DNA of 64,000 nt from Nipponacmea schrenckii (Eukaryota > Mollusca > Gastropoda > Lottiidae), in the NCBI GenBank assembly GCA_030562195.1, contig JAUJPP010000007.1:1674001-1738000 (forward strand). The letters are read 5' to 3'. Numbering within the stretch: position 1 is the stretch's first letter; the number at the start of each line of letters is the position of its first letter. The notes under the pieces are model-generated. The model made no database searches and was not told where the DNA came from. It saw nothing but the letters and a program-made list of their open reading frames with translations. Of the stretch, positions 53,382-64,000 are shown piece after piece. A program made the translations under genes and the position numbers.

Positions 53382-55815
53382 ATGGATATTATGTAAGTTT
53401 TTGAAACTGAATTGTTTTGCTTTTTAATTCATTCTTTTTTTTATCTTATTTGGTCTGCACACAGATTTTTATCTATATGTATAATAGATAAAAATTAGAT
53501 ATACGCATTAATAAATATGATTGGTTCCTCCCCAGCGGCATCATAAGCATAATATAAAAACAGAATACATGTATTATTAGGCATTTAAAATCTTATTTAC
53601 TTCTAATTAGCATTATGTTGATATGTTACATGTTACTGAATAATAAAACAAGTTCTATATGGTTAAGAATTTGACAACGCCTAAATTGATAAAATTGAAT
53701 TTGTCTTGAGACTTTGAAAAGCCACTGGTGACTGAAATATTACTTTTAAAATACGTGTTTCTGAAATGATTTTGTGCATTGATTTAAAACAAAACTTTTA
53801 TTTTAGGTTAAATATTACAATTTCAAACAATTTACCAACAGAAATTTTGAAATATTTGGCTCCTGCTATTTCACCTACTCTTTTAATAGTCGTTTCATGG
53901 AAACTATGGAATATGTATAATAATGTATCTAAAGACCCGACGTTATCACTTCCATTACCTCCTGGAAGTCTTGGTATTCCACTTCTGGGTGAAACTATAA
54001 GTTTTATCATATCGGTAAGTATTATCTTGCATTGTACCTTTCACAAAATATATTCTGTTTTTGTAACCTTTTAATGGAATTTCACCTTTTCTGTTGACAT
54101 CAGTCTAGTTTATTCTTTATATTTTTTATTAATTTTCTAGGGTGCAAACTTTTTTAGAAGCAGGAAGGAATTTTATGGAGACGTTTTTAAGACGCATATC
54201 CTTGGAAATCCCACCATTAGAGTGTCTGGACCACAAAATGTTAGAAAGATTCTGATGGGTGAAAATTCCTTGGTAACAACGTACTGGCCTACAAGTGTCC
54301 GTATGTTGATGGGAGACGGAGCAGTTTCACATGCCGTTGGTGCTACTCATAAACTAAGAAGAAAAGCCTTATTGAAGGCCTTTAGCCATGATGCCTTATC
54401 GTCGTATGTACCAGTTATACAAAAGGTTGTTCAGCAATTTATCAGAAAGTGGTGCCAAGAGGGTTACGTATTCGGTTACCCTGAATGTAAAAGAATGACC
54501 TTCAAAGTGGCGTGTCAAGTATTAGTAGGTTTTGATATGGTGCAGTCAGAACATCAGAAATTATTAACTGTATTTAGAGTGTTTCTTGACAATCTCTTCT
54601 CGCTGCCACTGAATATACCTGGTACAGGTCTGTCAAAGGTATGTACATGTATATAATTTTTTGTCGACTTTCAATGACTTTCACTAGACCTGTATGCTCA
54701 TATTGAGTTACTTCAAAGGTATAACACACTGAAAATGAATCCATATTCCAAAGAATCCTTTCTGGCAGAAAATCAAAAACCATTATTCACATTATAATAA
54801 AAACTTTGTTTTCAGGGAATGAAGGCTAGAAAGATCTTACTAGAAAAAATAGAAGAGTGTATTAAAGATAAATTTAAGAAATCCGGTGCCGAATTTAAAG
54901 ATGCCATGATGCTTATGATGGATATGAATGAAGGTGAAAAACTAAACTTGGAAGAGTTAAAAGATGTTGGGATAGAGTTGTTGTTTGCTGGCCATGCTAC
55001 TTGTGCTAGTGCTGCCGCATCTCTTCTCTCTCAGCTTGCCAAGAATAAGAATGTTGTAGATAAAATCTCGGGCGAGCTTCAAGAATATGGTCTAGATGAA
55101 GACAGCAGCAATATAACGTTGGACGATATCAATAAATTAACTTATGTATCAAATGTGGTTAAAGAAACATTACGAATATCACCACCGGTTGGCGCTGGGT
55201 TTAGAAAAGTTATCAAGTCATTTGAACTTGAAGTAAGTATTGATATATCTTATATCACCTAAAAACTCACAAAAAGTTGGCCTCAAAAAGACTAAATGAA
55301 CTGATGAATATTTTATCACCGCCATGAAATGCTTACAGTAACAAACTGAACTTGCGCATGGAATAAATTTACTATACTTTCCGCTTCAAATCTATAGGTT
55401 AAGGTTTACTGAAATTTAGAATAATCTCCGATAACCAACCATTTATTATCTTAATGCATTTCAGGGGTACCAAATACCAAAAGGTTGGACTCTAGCTTAC
55501 AGTATCAGAGAGACACAAGAAGCTGCTGGGGTTTTTAATCAAGGAGAAAAATTTGCTCCAGAAAGATGGAATAGCATTAAAGATGAAAAGTTTAGTTATT
55601 TACCGTTTGGTGGTGGTGGACGTGCTTGTGCTGGGAAAGAATTGGCCAAATTAGTGCTAAAAATATTCGCTATTGAACTATCCAGAAGTTGTAAATGGAG
55701 ATTGTTAAACGAATCAGCTAAAATAAACTATTTACCAGTCCCACATGCCTCTGATGGGTTACCTATAGAATTTTCACAAATCATTACCAATAGACCTCGT
55801 GCTTTTACTATTTAG
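53382..55815 (+). CDS. CYP26-family cytochrome P450 (retinoic acid hydroxylase-like)
   Basis: Five exons (53382-53392, 53807-54014, 54141-54638, 54816-55232, 55465-55815) join to 1485 nt (494 aa); vertebrate CYP26A1 is 497 aa. CYP26 enzymes are ER-anchored P450s that oxidise all-trans retinoic acid. Visible: a hydrophobic N-terminal anchor (about 23-40), LPLPPGSLGIPLLGET, the C-helix region with HKLRRKALLKAFS, FSLPLNIPGTGLSKGMKAR, KETLR (ExxR, K-helix), GYQIPKGW, APERW, and the heme loop FGGGGRACAG with Cys433. The I-helix reads FAGHATCAS: the acid and the first Thr of the usual (A/G)Gx(D/E)T(T/S) context are altered (HATC instead of HETT). Exon 1 encodes only MDI plus two bases, and the next Met is made across the junction. 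Family assignment is firm; substrate is not. Confidence 0.92.
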
Positions 55816-55902
55816 ACAATAATTAAAGCTGTTTGCTGAATACATCAAAACTTTTTTCCAGTTGGAATAAGGCAAAAACTCAATTACTTGAAGTCTCAGT
55901 GG

Positions 55903-55908
55903 AATAAA
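55903..55908 (+). terminator. Candidate CYP26 polyadenylation signal
   Basis: AATAAA 88 nt after the stop; an ATTAAA at about 55823 is an alternative. Confidence 0.5.
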
Positions 55909-57297
55909 GAAGCTTGTCACAATGCTCAGGAATGCAGAATACGTGTCAAATGTATATGCTGTTCAGAAAACATATAAATATATGTATATAGACAATTATG
56001 ATTGTGTATCGAAATGTACCTAGTCATTCATAATATTTAGATGTAGGCCTACGTGAAATATAGGCCTTATATGTAATAATTTTATTTGTTATAGGCTATT
56101 TTTTTTACTAATAAATACAAGTAATTTTTGAAAACAATATTCGACAAAAAAAAAACCACCATGGGAAGGGCTTTCCAAGGAATATGGCATTTTCTATTTA
56201 CTTAGTTATTCATAGGTCCTACAATTTAAGTAAAGTTTAGATCAGGGGTTCCCAAAATCCGGCTTGCAGGCCTGATCCGGCCCACGAGAAGATTCCCTCC
56301 GGGGCACGAAAAGTTTGTCGATTCCTAATTCTTATATATATATATATAAACTGTAGCACTGTCATACTCAGTGGTCAGTAATTAAAATCCATATTTTTTC
56401 TGGCTCGCACGAAGAATTGATAGGGAAACCTCGGTGCTTTCTGTATTATATAATAATATATACATTGTACACCTACTTAAAGATAAAAGGAAATTTGCAA
56501 AAAAATTAAATCTAAACTCTGAAGTTGTTCTGAACACGGTTGCTACCGTGAACAAGGTTAGGTCATGACCTATAAAGTAACCCATCTAATTAAAAATGAA
56601 TGTGAAGGTGTGGTCATGGCCTCTCCATCAACATCTGTTTCTATCCATTCTAAATTAGTTTCCGATTGTTTATAGTTGTATAATAGGAAAGGTGAAGATG
56701 GGGTCAACAGTCAAAATATTACCGTGGATTTTTAACCCTTTTGGTACCAACCAAATATTCAAACCACTTAAATCTTAAGTAATGCGCAAACGTGCACGAC
56801 ACATATTGCAGGATGGGTTTCTCTGAGGATGACCGGGTCAGATTGAAAGAAAGCTTGTGTTGTGATATGAGTTCAGATGAATGGAGGACTTTAAAAAGAT
56901 TATGTCATTAATGTTTTTCAATGTCATTATAGTTAAGGTTGCCATGTACTCAAATTGACCTTTCCCAGTTCAAGTGTCAAAGCCGGATGACCCATGCATC
57001 CGAAACAAAATGATTTTAAAGGACTTTTATAGACTATTCGAATATTAATTCTTGATAGAATAAGAGTATAAGAATACTTTCCTACCATACAGGTATTCCC
57101 ATATCGTAAATGATTAATTATCAACTATTTTAATCATATTAGGGCCTACATGTAGGCCTACCTAGGCTACCTACTTCAGTTTTTCTCACAGGCCTGAGCT
57201 TGAATTTGTTTGCAATAAACGCCCCATCACGTGTACAACTTTAGAGTTCCACGTTTCACATAATTTGAACGCAACGCATAATTTGTAGGATTGATAT
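55909..57297. other. Intergenic, no gene recognised
   Basis: Contains a short (TA)n run near 56334-56348 and a GC-richer patch at 56245-56310 ('ccggcttgcaggcctgatcc'), which looks like a repeat fragment. No exon-like block. Confidence 0.4.
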
Positions 57298-57606
57298 GGA
57301 ATGAAATGAATTGAGTTTTACGTTCTACTCTTCCTAAGGACTAATGAAGACGGACAACGTCATGCAGTGTGCAATGAGCTGAATTTTGTCAGGACAGCGG
57401 CACATGTACACAGCCTCTAGCGTTTATTATCCCATCCGACCGACTAAAACCTTTTTTCCATGCCAGTACCTCTGACCTGCATCACTGACAAGGGGAAAAC
57501 GGGCTGAAAAATCCGAAATTTCATCTCGGCCTTTGTCGGGATTGAACCCTATAGACCTTCAGGTTAGCAAGTAAGCGTCTAACTCCCTGAGCCACGGCGG
57601 CTCCTG
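57298..57606 (-). mobile_element. tRNA-derived SINE with head
   Basis: On the minus strand the head reads GTGGCTCAGGGAGTTAGACG (A box), then GGGTTCAATCCCG (B box), followed by the body ('cagtgatgcaggtcagagg', 'cggatgggataataaacg', 'cactgcatgacgttgtccg') and a short A/T-rich 3' end ('aattcatttcatt'). It is the fullest copy in the window. Confidence 0.8.
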
Positions 57607-58481
57607 TAATGAAACAGCCTCTAAATCCCAATGGGTCCAAATTATGATCAATTTTTTAAAATTTTTAATGTCCACAAATCATGTATGTTCTTGTCTTATG
57701 CTCAAACCATACGATAACAGGTTGTTAAATTATCAGGATCGGGGAAAATAGAAGTGAACTTCCTTATTTTCTACAAATTTAAAAATAAAACAAGTTTGCT
57801 TGATCTTTACATTAACATTTGCCATTCTAATTTATCAGGTAAACATATTGAAACTTCATGAGCAAGTAAAAAGAAAAACTAAAGAATCAAAGAAACTTAA
57901 AATATGTTCCCCTATCATTAGTATATGTCTATACTTAGTTACATTAAATCAGAATCTAACCCCAGTTTTGGGTTTATTTTTTTTAATTCGAATACTTATA
58001 TATTGCTCTGCAACTGATGAATTAAACAATATTTTAACAGCGATCATTTTTTGTTACTAAATCTCTATGATCCATATTATCAATGATCTATCTTATTAAC
58101 AATTATTCAACGTAATGTTGTCTGTGATCAAATATGATTTATATCCATTTATTATGTTGTATTACGTTTTGTTGCTCTCCTATCAGTCCGTGCTATTTTT
58201 AGAAATCCTCTTTCTCCCTCCCTTTTAAGTTTTTTGCATGCCCATTTTCTTACTAAATTTTGGTCTAGATTTCGAATTTGATGTCTGAAATTGCATTTTT
58301 TTTTTTAGAATTTCTGAAATAATGAGAACTTTAATTGGCGGAGGTTATTTCTAAAAATAGTGGTTTGGTTTATTTATTTTACATTCATTTTTTAATTCAA
58401 TTCAATTTCGTTTCGATTTAACAAAAAAGGAAAAAAAAATACTCTTCATATACTGCTCCATAGTTTCCAGATTATCCAAAA
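57607..58481. other. Nothing recognised
   Basis: AT-rich; an 86-aa open frame (57800-58060) has no family resemblance and no gene context. Confidence 0.4.
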
Positions 58482-58984
58482 TTTGGCACACTTTCATTTA
58501 GGCACAGTGATCTAGGCACACCTTCAATGAGACACACCTTCAATTAGGCACATATGCAATTTGGCACACATATATTAGGCACTATATCATTTAGGCACAT
58601 CCGGCTCTAAAGGGGGGGGGGGGTGGCAAAACCTCAAGGGAAAAATGAGATCACTTCATAGTGGAAGAAAGCAATCACTATTGAGGAAATCTTTATCAGC
58701 ACAATATTTGTAACCTTAACATACATTGCAATAAAGTTGTATTAAAGGGATACCGCGTCCTAGAATGAACGTAAAATTTAATTCTCAAGAATGGTCAATA
58801 TGATTATATATTTTCATCAGTGAAATTACCTTACTTTGATATGTGTGTGTGTGCTTACCAGGTAACAGAATGTACAACTGAGACTGTAGCAAAAAGCAGA
58901 TATATCTGACCATATTTTGTGTAAAAGTGTGGGTAAATTTATATTGATAAGGGGTGCCTAAATGGATGTGTGTCTATTTAAAAA

Positions 58985-59403
58985 AATTAGCCTACTCTTT
59001 TTGCGATTTCCAACTGTAGAGGAATCTTTAACGTGCACAGCCTATAGGAATGTTAGTAACTTGGTTACGGGAAATTTGGTCATCGGAAATATAGTCACAG
59101 TAATAAGGACACGTGCTATTTTGGTCACAGTAATACGGACACATGGTACTTATTGGTACCATATTTCCGGTGACCAAATTTCTTGTGTCCAAGTTACCGT
59201 TCCCTGCCTGTAGCACACGGGGCCTCGGTTCATTGTCCCATCCGAACGACTAGACGCTTTTTCCATGTCAGTCCCTCTGACTTGCATCACTGACGAGGGA
59301 AAACCGGACTGAAAAATCGGAAAGATCATCTCGACCTTTGCCAGGATTGAACCTTGGACCTTCAGGTAAGCGAGCAAGCGTCTAACTCACTGAGCCACCG
59401 CGG
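58985..59403 (-). mobile_element. tRNA-SINE interrupted by a palindromic insert
   Basis: The head (minus strand: GTGGCTCAGTGAGTTAGACG, then GGTTCAATCC) and body match the copy at 57298-57606, but the 3' half beyond 'ttagcctactc' is missing. A ~166-bp insert (59048-59213) splits 'cacagcctatag|cacacggggcc'. Confidence 0.75.
59048..59213. mobile_element. Palindromic mini-element nested in a SINE
   Basis: Inverted halves 'gtaacttggttacgggaaat' and 'atttccggtgaccaaattt...tccaagttac' form a long imperfect hairpin. Near-duplicates CCTATAG (59041-59047) and CCTGTAG (59207-59213) suggest a target duplication. Confidence 0.6.
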
Positions 59404-60069
59404 CCCCCGTGCCCAATTCAAGGTGTGCCTAAATGAATATGTGCCTAATTGAAGGTGTGCCTAATTGAAGGCGTGCCTAAATGACTGTATGCCGATTTTA
59501 GTGTGCTTCAAAAGAGTGTGCCTAATAAAAGTGTGCCTAAAGTACTGTGTCTAAATGTTGTGTGCTTAATTAATTCGCTTATTAATTAGAGCCAAAGTAA
59601 GCTTACTGATTGAATTATTAGGGTTTCTAATGAATTCAAGTTCAAAAGACCTATGTGGACGTAGAAATTCTTGGGGAAACCATTTGACTCTAATCTGCTT
59701 TGAAACGCTAAATTTAATTTGATACCGTGACCAAATGACGTCATATGAATGAAGGTGTATAAGAACTGATTTGGTATTTTATTATCATTATCTAAACATA
59801 TTCAAAAAGAGATATGGTGAGTTATAACTTATTTAAATTAATTCATAATGTTTTTGCAAAATGATATTCAAATGTATTATTGCCTTTTTGCTAGAGATAA
59901 TAAATTTAATTCCAAAATACCATTGTTGTTTTGGAAAAATATGAGCAAGTACGAATGCGTGCATACTTAACAACTACAGCGTCCGTCTATGTGCCGAATT
60001 GACAGACTGGGTGATCAAAATCAAAAAAAAAAAAAATCAACGACATTTGAACGACATATGTGACTTGTC

Positions 60070-60235
60070 GTACATACCTATGGCTGTACCCTGGCGAGGG
60101 AAATCCCGTCATAATTAGCCTAATTACGAGTTAATTAAGGATTTGTGGGACCATCTGGTATTTTTGCCAGTCGTTAGAACACCTTTACTTTCTATTGATA
60201 TAAGTATTACCGATCCAATTATAGTATATATCCAA
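60070..60235 (+). repeat. Dispersed repeat, uninterrupted copy
   Basis: 'gtacatacctatgg', 'gagttaattaagga', 'gggaccatctgg' and 'gatataagtattaccg' match the SINE-split copy at 6130-6545. Confidence 0.65.
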
Positions 60236-60721
60236 ACGTTGGTTTAGGAACATCACTAATTGGTTGTCATTCGAAAGGTGAGGACTAATTAACTACTCCA
60301 CTAATTTGTGTCATTATTGTCACTTACAAGTGTTGGATTACTACTCGTTATTAAGATAGCTGCTTTATGCTGGATTTAATAGTGTTTAGTTATTTGCCTA
60401 TTGTTTTTTAGTGAGCGGAACGTATAGTTTTGACCTCACACATAATTGATTTCCTTTGAAATTAGTTTATTATTGGTCGTAGAATTCGCCCGAATCTCAA
60501 AGTTGGTCGTAAGATTCGCCCGATTATACCGCTTCTACTTACTGTAGTCGGTCATAACTCTTAGCTTACTGATATAATATTTGGCATAACTGATTTCTCT
60601 CCAAATTAGTTTATTGCTGGTCGTAAGATTCGCCCGAATCTCAATAAGATTATACCGCTTCTGTTTACTCTAGTCGGTCATAATACTTAAATCTGCCGCG
60701 TCTATTATTCTAGTCGGTACA

Positions 60722-61460
60722 ATGGAAAGTCCTAAGGCTGATGCTCAAACACTTACTATGTCTGAAGCATTTAAGAGCACGCCGGCTTCAAAAACTTTCG
60801 AAAAAGTCACCCCTGACAAGACCTACGATCATGTAGTGCTTGTCAGACCCGAGGATTGATTTACATTCAAAGGATGTAAAGCAACGTCAATCGGTTGAGA
60901 AGTCAGATCTTGGGGAATTGCTAGCTACCCATTGATCAAGATCCTAGGCAACGGATCATTCGTTTAGCTTTCTCGACGAGAGAAAGCGCGGACATTGCAC
61001 TTGGCAAAGGCACCCTCCTCGGTAGAAAGTCGAAGATGGTGATACCACAATCGGTTAGCTCAGACCGATGCGTTGTGTATCGCATACCATCTGCTTACTC
61101 TGAAGAGGAACTGTCAGAAGACCTGCATGGAAGGGGTATAACGTCTCTAGTGTACGTCGATTAAAAGTCAGGGAAGGCGCCGAGGACGCAACGGTAGTTC
61201 TATCGTTCCCGAAAGGGCAAATTCCCAGACAAATCGGAATCGTCTATCTGATTCGAAATACCTACCCCTACGTGGACGGGGTCCGCCGCTGCTACAAATG
61301 CCAAAATGGCGGGAGACCCCAAATGTTCGAAATTACAAAAGGTCAAACACACGCTAAAGGCCAGCTAAGATGGCTATATCCTTCAAAGAGGCAACAGCTC
61401 TCGTTAAGATTCGGGATGACTTTGAGGCAACGGAACCCAAGGAGAAAGATCATTCTTCGA
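60722..61460 (+). pseudogene. LINE ORF1 (gag-like) remnant
   Basis: The ATG at 60722 opens 45 codons (MESPKADAQTLTMSEAF...) to a TGA at 60857. In shifted frames the rest is readable: LAFSTRESADIALGKG, RCVVYRIPSAYSEEELSED, PRQIGIVYLIRNTYPYVDGV and RRCYKCQ, the last being the start of a CCHC knuckle. At least two frameshifts are needed to follow it. Confidence 0.7.
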
Positions 61461-61469
61461 AGGTGGAGT

Positions 61470-63692
61470 AGATATTCCAACCTTGCCCAGGTATCTCTGC
61501 TCTAGACTGGATAGACCTGGTTCACATAAAAAGCGTATCGGTGGAGGAATTGCAATCTACGTAAGGGAAGGAATACCTTATCAAACACTATCCCTGTGTA
61601 GTAATGAATTTGAGGTTATCGGAGTGTCCCTCTCCCTTGCTGATGGAAAGAAAATTGCAATAGTCAATGTTTATCTGCCGCCTGGTAAGAATGTCATTGA
61701 ACCAAGCTCATATCGAAACCTACGTGAACAAATATCACATCGGAACGTCCTGTTCTGTGGTGACTTCAATTCAAAACACGCCGCGTGGGGAGGGACTACT
61801 CGAATTCATAGAGGATAAACGACATGTGCTTATTGAACGATGGGAGGCCTACTTGGATCCATAACTCCAGTGGAGGAATGTCTCATTTAGACCTTACTAT
61901 CGCTTCGACAAATATAGCTCCACATTGCAACTGGCAAATTAGTTCGACCGAGACCCTTGGAAGTGATCATCTAGTAATAGATTTTACTTATAAGGGTCAA
62001 TTAAGAAGTGGATAAATCCAAGGCAAACAAAAATGGCGAATCGCAAAGGCAGATTGGATAAAATTTACTGAAAACGGTTCGCAGTGGGACGTAATGGACA
62101 AAACGAGGATGTTGATGTCTTCGCCAAAAATGTCACCATGGTCCTCATGGAGACAGCCAAGGAAGCTATCCCGCGAAGCTCTGGCAAAAACAGGGCTTGT
62201 CCGAAGCCCTGGTGGTCGGACGCTTGCCATCACGTAGTGAAATTACGAAAGAAAGCACTACGTCGTGTCCAACGAAACCTCACCCCCGATACAAAGCAGG
62301 TGCCAAGTTTTGCTGAATTTAATAAGTAATATATCTGGCAATAAATGGGGTGCCAATGTGGTGACGCTCAAGATGATCTATCGTGCGCTGATCCGGCCCA
62401 TCGTAGACTACGGTTCACAGGCATTCATGACTGCTAGACCAATGCTTCCGCATAAACTAGATATGATACAGCACAAAGCACTCCGCATAGCCACCGGAGG
62501 AGGTATTGGAATAAAAACGGAGTCGCTACTCCAAGATGTTGGTGAGGTCCCTCTCAAACTCCGCAGAGAGGAGCAAGCTCTAAGATACTGGTAAAAAATC
62601 AAGCACCTTGGAGAATCATCTCCCACCTACCTAGAGATCACGAGGTTCAGCCAAGCCAAAAAGAATATAAGCTTTGGTCAGGCAGTTCGGGAATCCGTTC
62701 GAACAATGGGCTAGATAGGTTGTCCATCAGAGCGTTTGCTCTCCCCCAAATTGCTCCTTGGACGATCACGCCTCCTCTTGTCGACACCTCTCTCGCCACG
62801 AGATTGGATAAGAAACGGGACGATCCCTGCAACGCTCGGATGATCGCTTTAACTCATATGGACGCTAGGTGGTCGGAAAGCACCCGTATCTACACTGATG
62901 GTTCACATAACCCGGAAAATAGTACGACCGGGTAGGGGATTTATATCCCTTCGAGCAGTACAAGAATAATCAAGCGAGTACCCAATAACTGTTCGGTGTA
63001 TACTTCAGAGATGCTTGCAATCCTCTATGCGGTGCAATATTCCGCAGGCCACCATAATCCAAATAATGTAGTATTAAGCGACTCGCTTAGCAGTCTGATG
63101 TCGATTGTCAACGACTCTTCGAGTTCCCAATCGGGGCTAGTGGATGAAATCAGGCAAGCGTGCTCATTAATACATAGTCAAGGCAAATCAATCGAGTTGG
63201 CATGGATCCCGTCTCATGTTGGCATACAAGGGAATGAGATTGCAGATGAACTTGCAAAACAATGACTAGATCTAACGGAAATTGAGCCGATAGACTACAG
63301 CTTATCAGAAGTCCGGAGCATGATCGGTAAAACATCAAATCTGCATGGGAGGTAACTCTCGTGAATGCTGATATGCTCCGCTTCAGACTAAATGATAGCA
63401 TTAGCAGTAAAGTAATTTTGTACCATCCCAATCGACAGATCTGTCGATGGGTGAGGTAAGAAATCACAAATACGAACTAAAGCTATATCCCTGCGGTGAA
63501 GTTGGCACCACAGAACATCTGTTAATCCATTGTGAGCAATTAAGGGAAGAGAGGCACACGCTGGTCGATTTATTGAATAAACGTAAGCTGGACTATAATC
63601 TGAAAAACATTCTGTCACAAACGCGAGAGGGTATGTCGGCAATTTGTGAATCAGTTTATTATTTCTTAAAAGAAATAGGAATGATCACCTAG
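61470..63692 (+). pseudogene. LINE ORF2 remnant: endonuclease, RT thumb, RNase H
   Basis: The endonuclease (APE-type) shows GGGIAIYVREGIPY, IAIVNVYLPPG, VLFCGDFNSKHAAWG and, in another frame, LDLTIASTN and SDHLVIDF. After a linker (about 62210-62310) the frame jumps to the RT C-terminal part (GANVVTLKMIYRALIRPIVD, HKALRIATGG). RNase H follows with IYTDGSHNP, SEMLAILYA, LSDSLSS and WIPSHVGIQGNEIADELAKQ: its D/E/D residues and the His/Asp end are visible. The final part has TEHLLIHCEQL. The RT core, including YxDD, is missing around 62310-62330. Confidence 0.82.
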
Positions 63693-64000
63693 GTAGCACA
63701 TCAGAAGAGCGTCCTGCTCATCTGTAGGTATGACGTCGAACGTGGACTCAGTCTTCGGTAAAACGTCAAGAAGAACCATAGAAAAAAGACAGAAGAAGGA
63801 CAGATGGAGTCAAAAGAGCACATCACTCTTTACAGAAGAAGGACAGATGAAATCATAAGAGCACATCGCTCTTTTCAAGAAGAAAGAAGACAGTTACAGA
63901 AGAAGAACGAAGAATAAAGATACAGAAGAAGAACGATGAATAAAGATATAGAAGAAGCCATAATATCAGGTCGCTCCTTACTCAACGTCCGCGATATGGT

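Larger units (their letters stand above)
58482..59575. mobile_element. Foldback-like element with tandem-repeat arms
   Basis: The left arm (58482-58600) is an array of 'aattaggcacaccttc'-type units. The right arm (58948-58976 continuing at 59409-59575) is the inverted array ('gaaggtgtgcctaatt'). The whole could fold into a long imperfect hairpin. A SINE (58985-59403) interrupts the right arm. Foldback elements with tandem-repeat arms are known in animals; mobility of this one is inferred. Confidence 0.65.
60441..64000 (+). mobile_element. Decayed RNase H-bearing LINE (runs to window end)
   Basis: Order: a duplicated 5' region (60441-60563 and 60585-60689), gag-like ORF1 (from 60722), endonuclease, RT C-terminal part, RNase H, a His/Cys-rich 3' end of ORF2, then a purine-rich 3' region (63750-64000) with 'acagaagaaggacagatg' and 'aagagcacatc' repeats. 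Many stops and frameshifts. RNase H downstream of RT points to an I- or Jockey-related clade; the exact clade is not determined. GC content is higher than surroundings. Confidence 0.85.

Noticed and set aside
57800..58060. 86-aa hydrophobic open frame
   Set aside because: AT-rich sequence yields Leu/Ile/Phe-rich frames by chance; no exon signals.

Overview
The window is animal nuclear DNA: AT-rich, with intron-split genes, GT-AG splice sites, tRNA-derived SINEs, MITEs and decayed retrotransposons. The protein sequences read as lophotrochozoan, most likely a mollusc (gastropod or limpet-like). That placement is inference from remembered family sequences; no search was run. No prokaryotic features, rRNA genes or convincing intact tRNA genes were seen.

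Five genes can be assembled exon by exon with consistent splice phases. (1) 3207-4758 (+): a secreted apolipoprotein-D-like lipocalin, 5 exons, 185 aa. (2) 7437-16646 (+): PUS1, a TruA-type tRNA pseudouridine synthase, 19 coding exons, 486 aa. It includes a probable 10-nt microexon, one U12-type intron and a two-start arrangement suggesting mitochondrial and nuclear isoforms. (3) 19890-28095 (-): CtBP, the NAD-dependent transcriptional corepressor, 9 coding exons, 440 aa, with a probable non-coding first exon near 29.5 kb and a ~2 kb 3' UTR. It converges on PUS1. (4) 31113-36238 (+): MAEA, a RING-like subunit of the CTLH/GID E3 ubiquitin ligase, 9 exons, 395 aa, also with a U12-type intron. 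(5) 53382-55815 (+): a CYP26-family cytochrome P450, 5 exons, 494 aa, with a promoter carrying nuclear-receptor half-sites. A sixth, minus-strand gene (39371-41373, perhaps starting at 44277) encodes an unrecognised basic, proline- and tyrosine-rich protein.

The rest is mostly repeats. There are two copies of a TTAA-flanked ~480-bp MITE, a hAT-type element with a perfect 8-bp target duplication and a BED-finger ORF remnant, a pogo-like MITE beside a MAEA splice site, a tRNA-SINE family in several copies, and five copies of a family with a ~150-bp tandem core. There is also a foldback element carrying a SINE that itself carries a palindromic insert, a decayed Ty3/gypsy pol (46.5-47.7 kb), a 1.4-kb 21-bp minisatellite with a ~183-bp higher-order period, and a decayed RNase H-bearing LINE (60.4 kb to the window end).

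The genes are unrelated housekeeping or regulatory loci and do not form a pathway. The most interesting structure is in how repeats meet splicing: a tandem array that copies the 3' splice site of a PUS1 exon and hosts a MITE, two minor-spliceosome introns in neighbouring genes, and mobile elements ending within about 20-60 bp of functional acceptors. All coordinates were read by eye; splice calls rest on phase, consensus and family alignment from memory.
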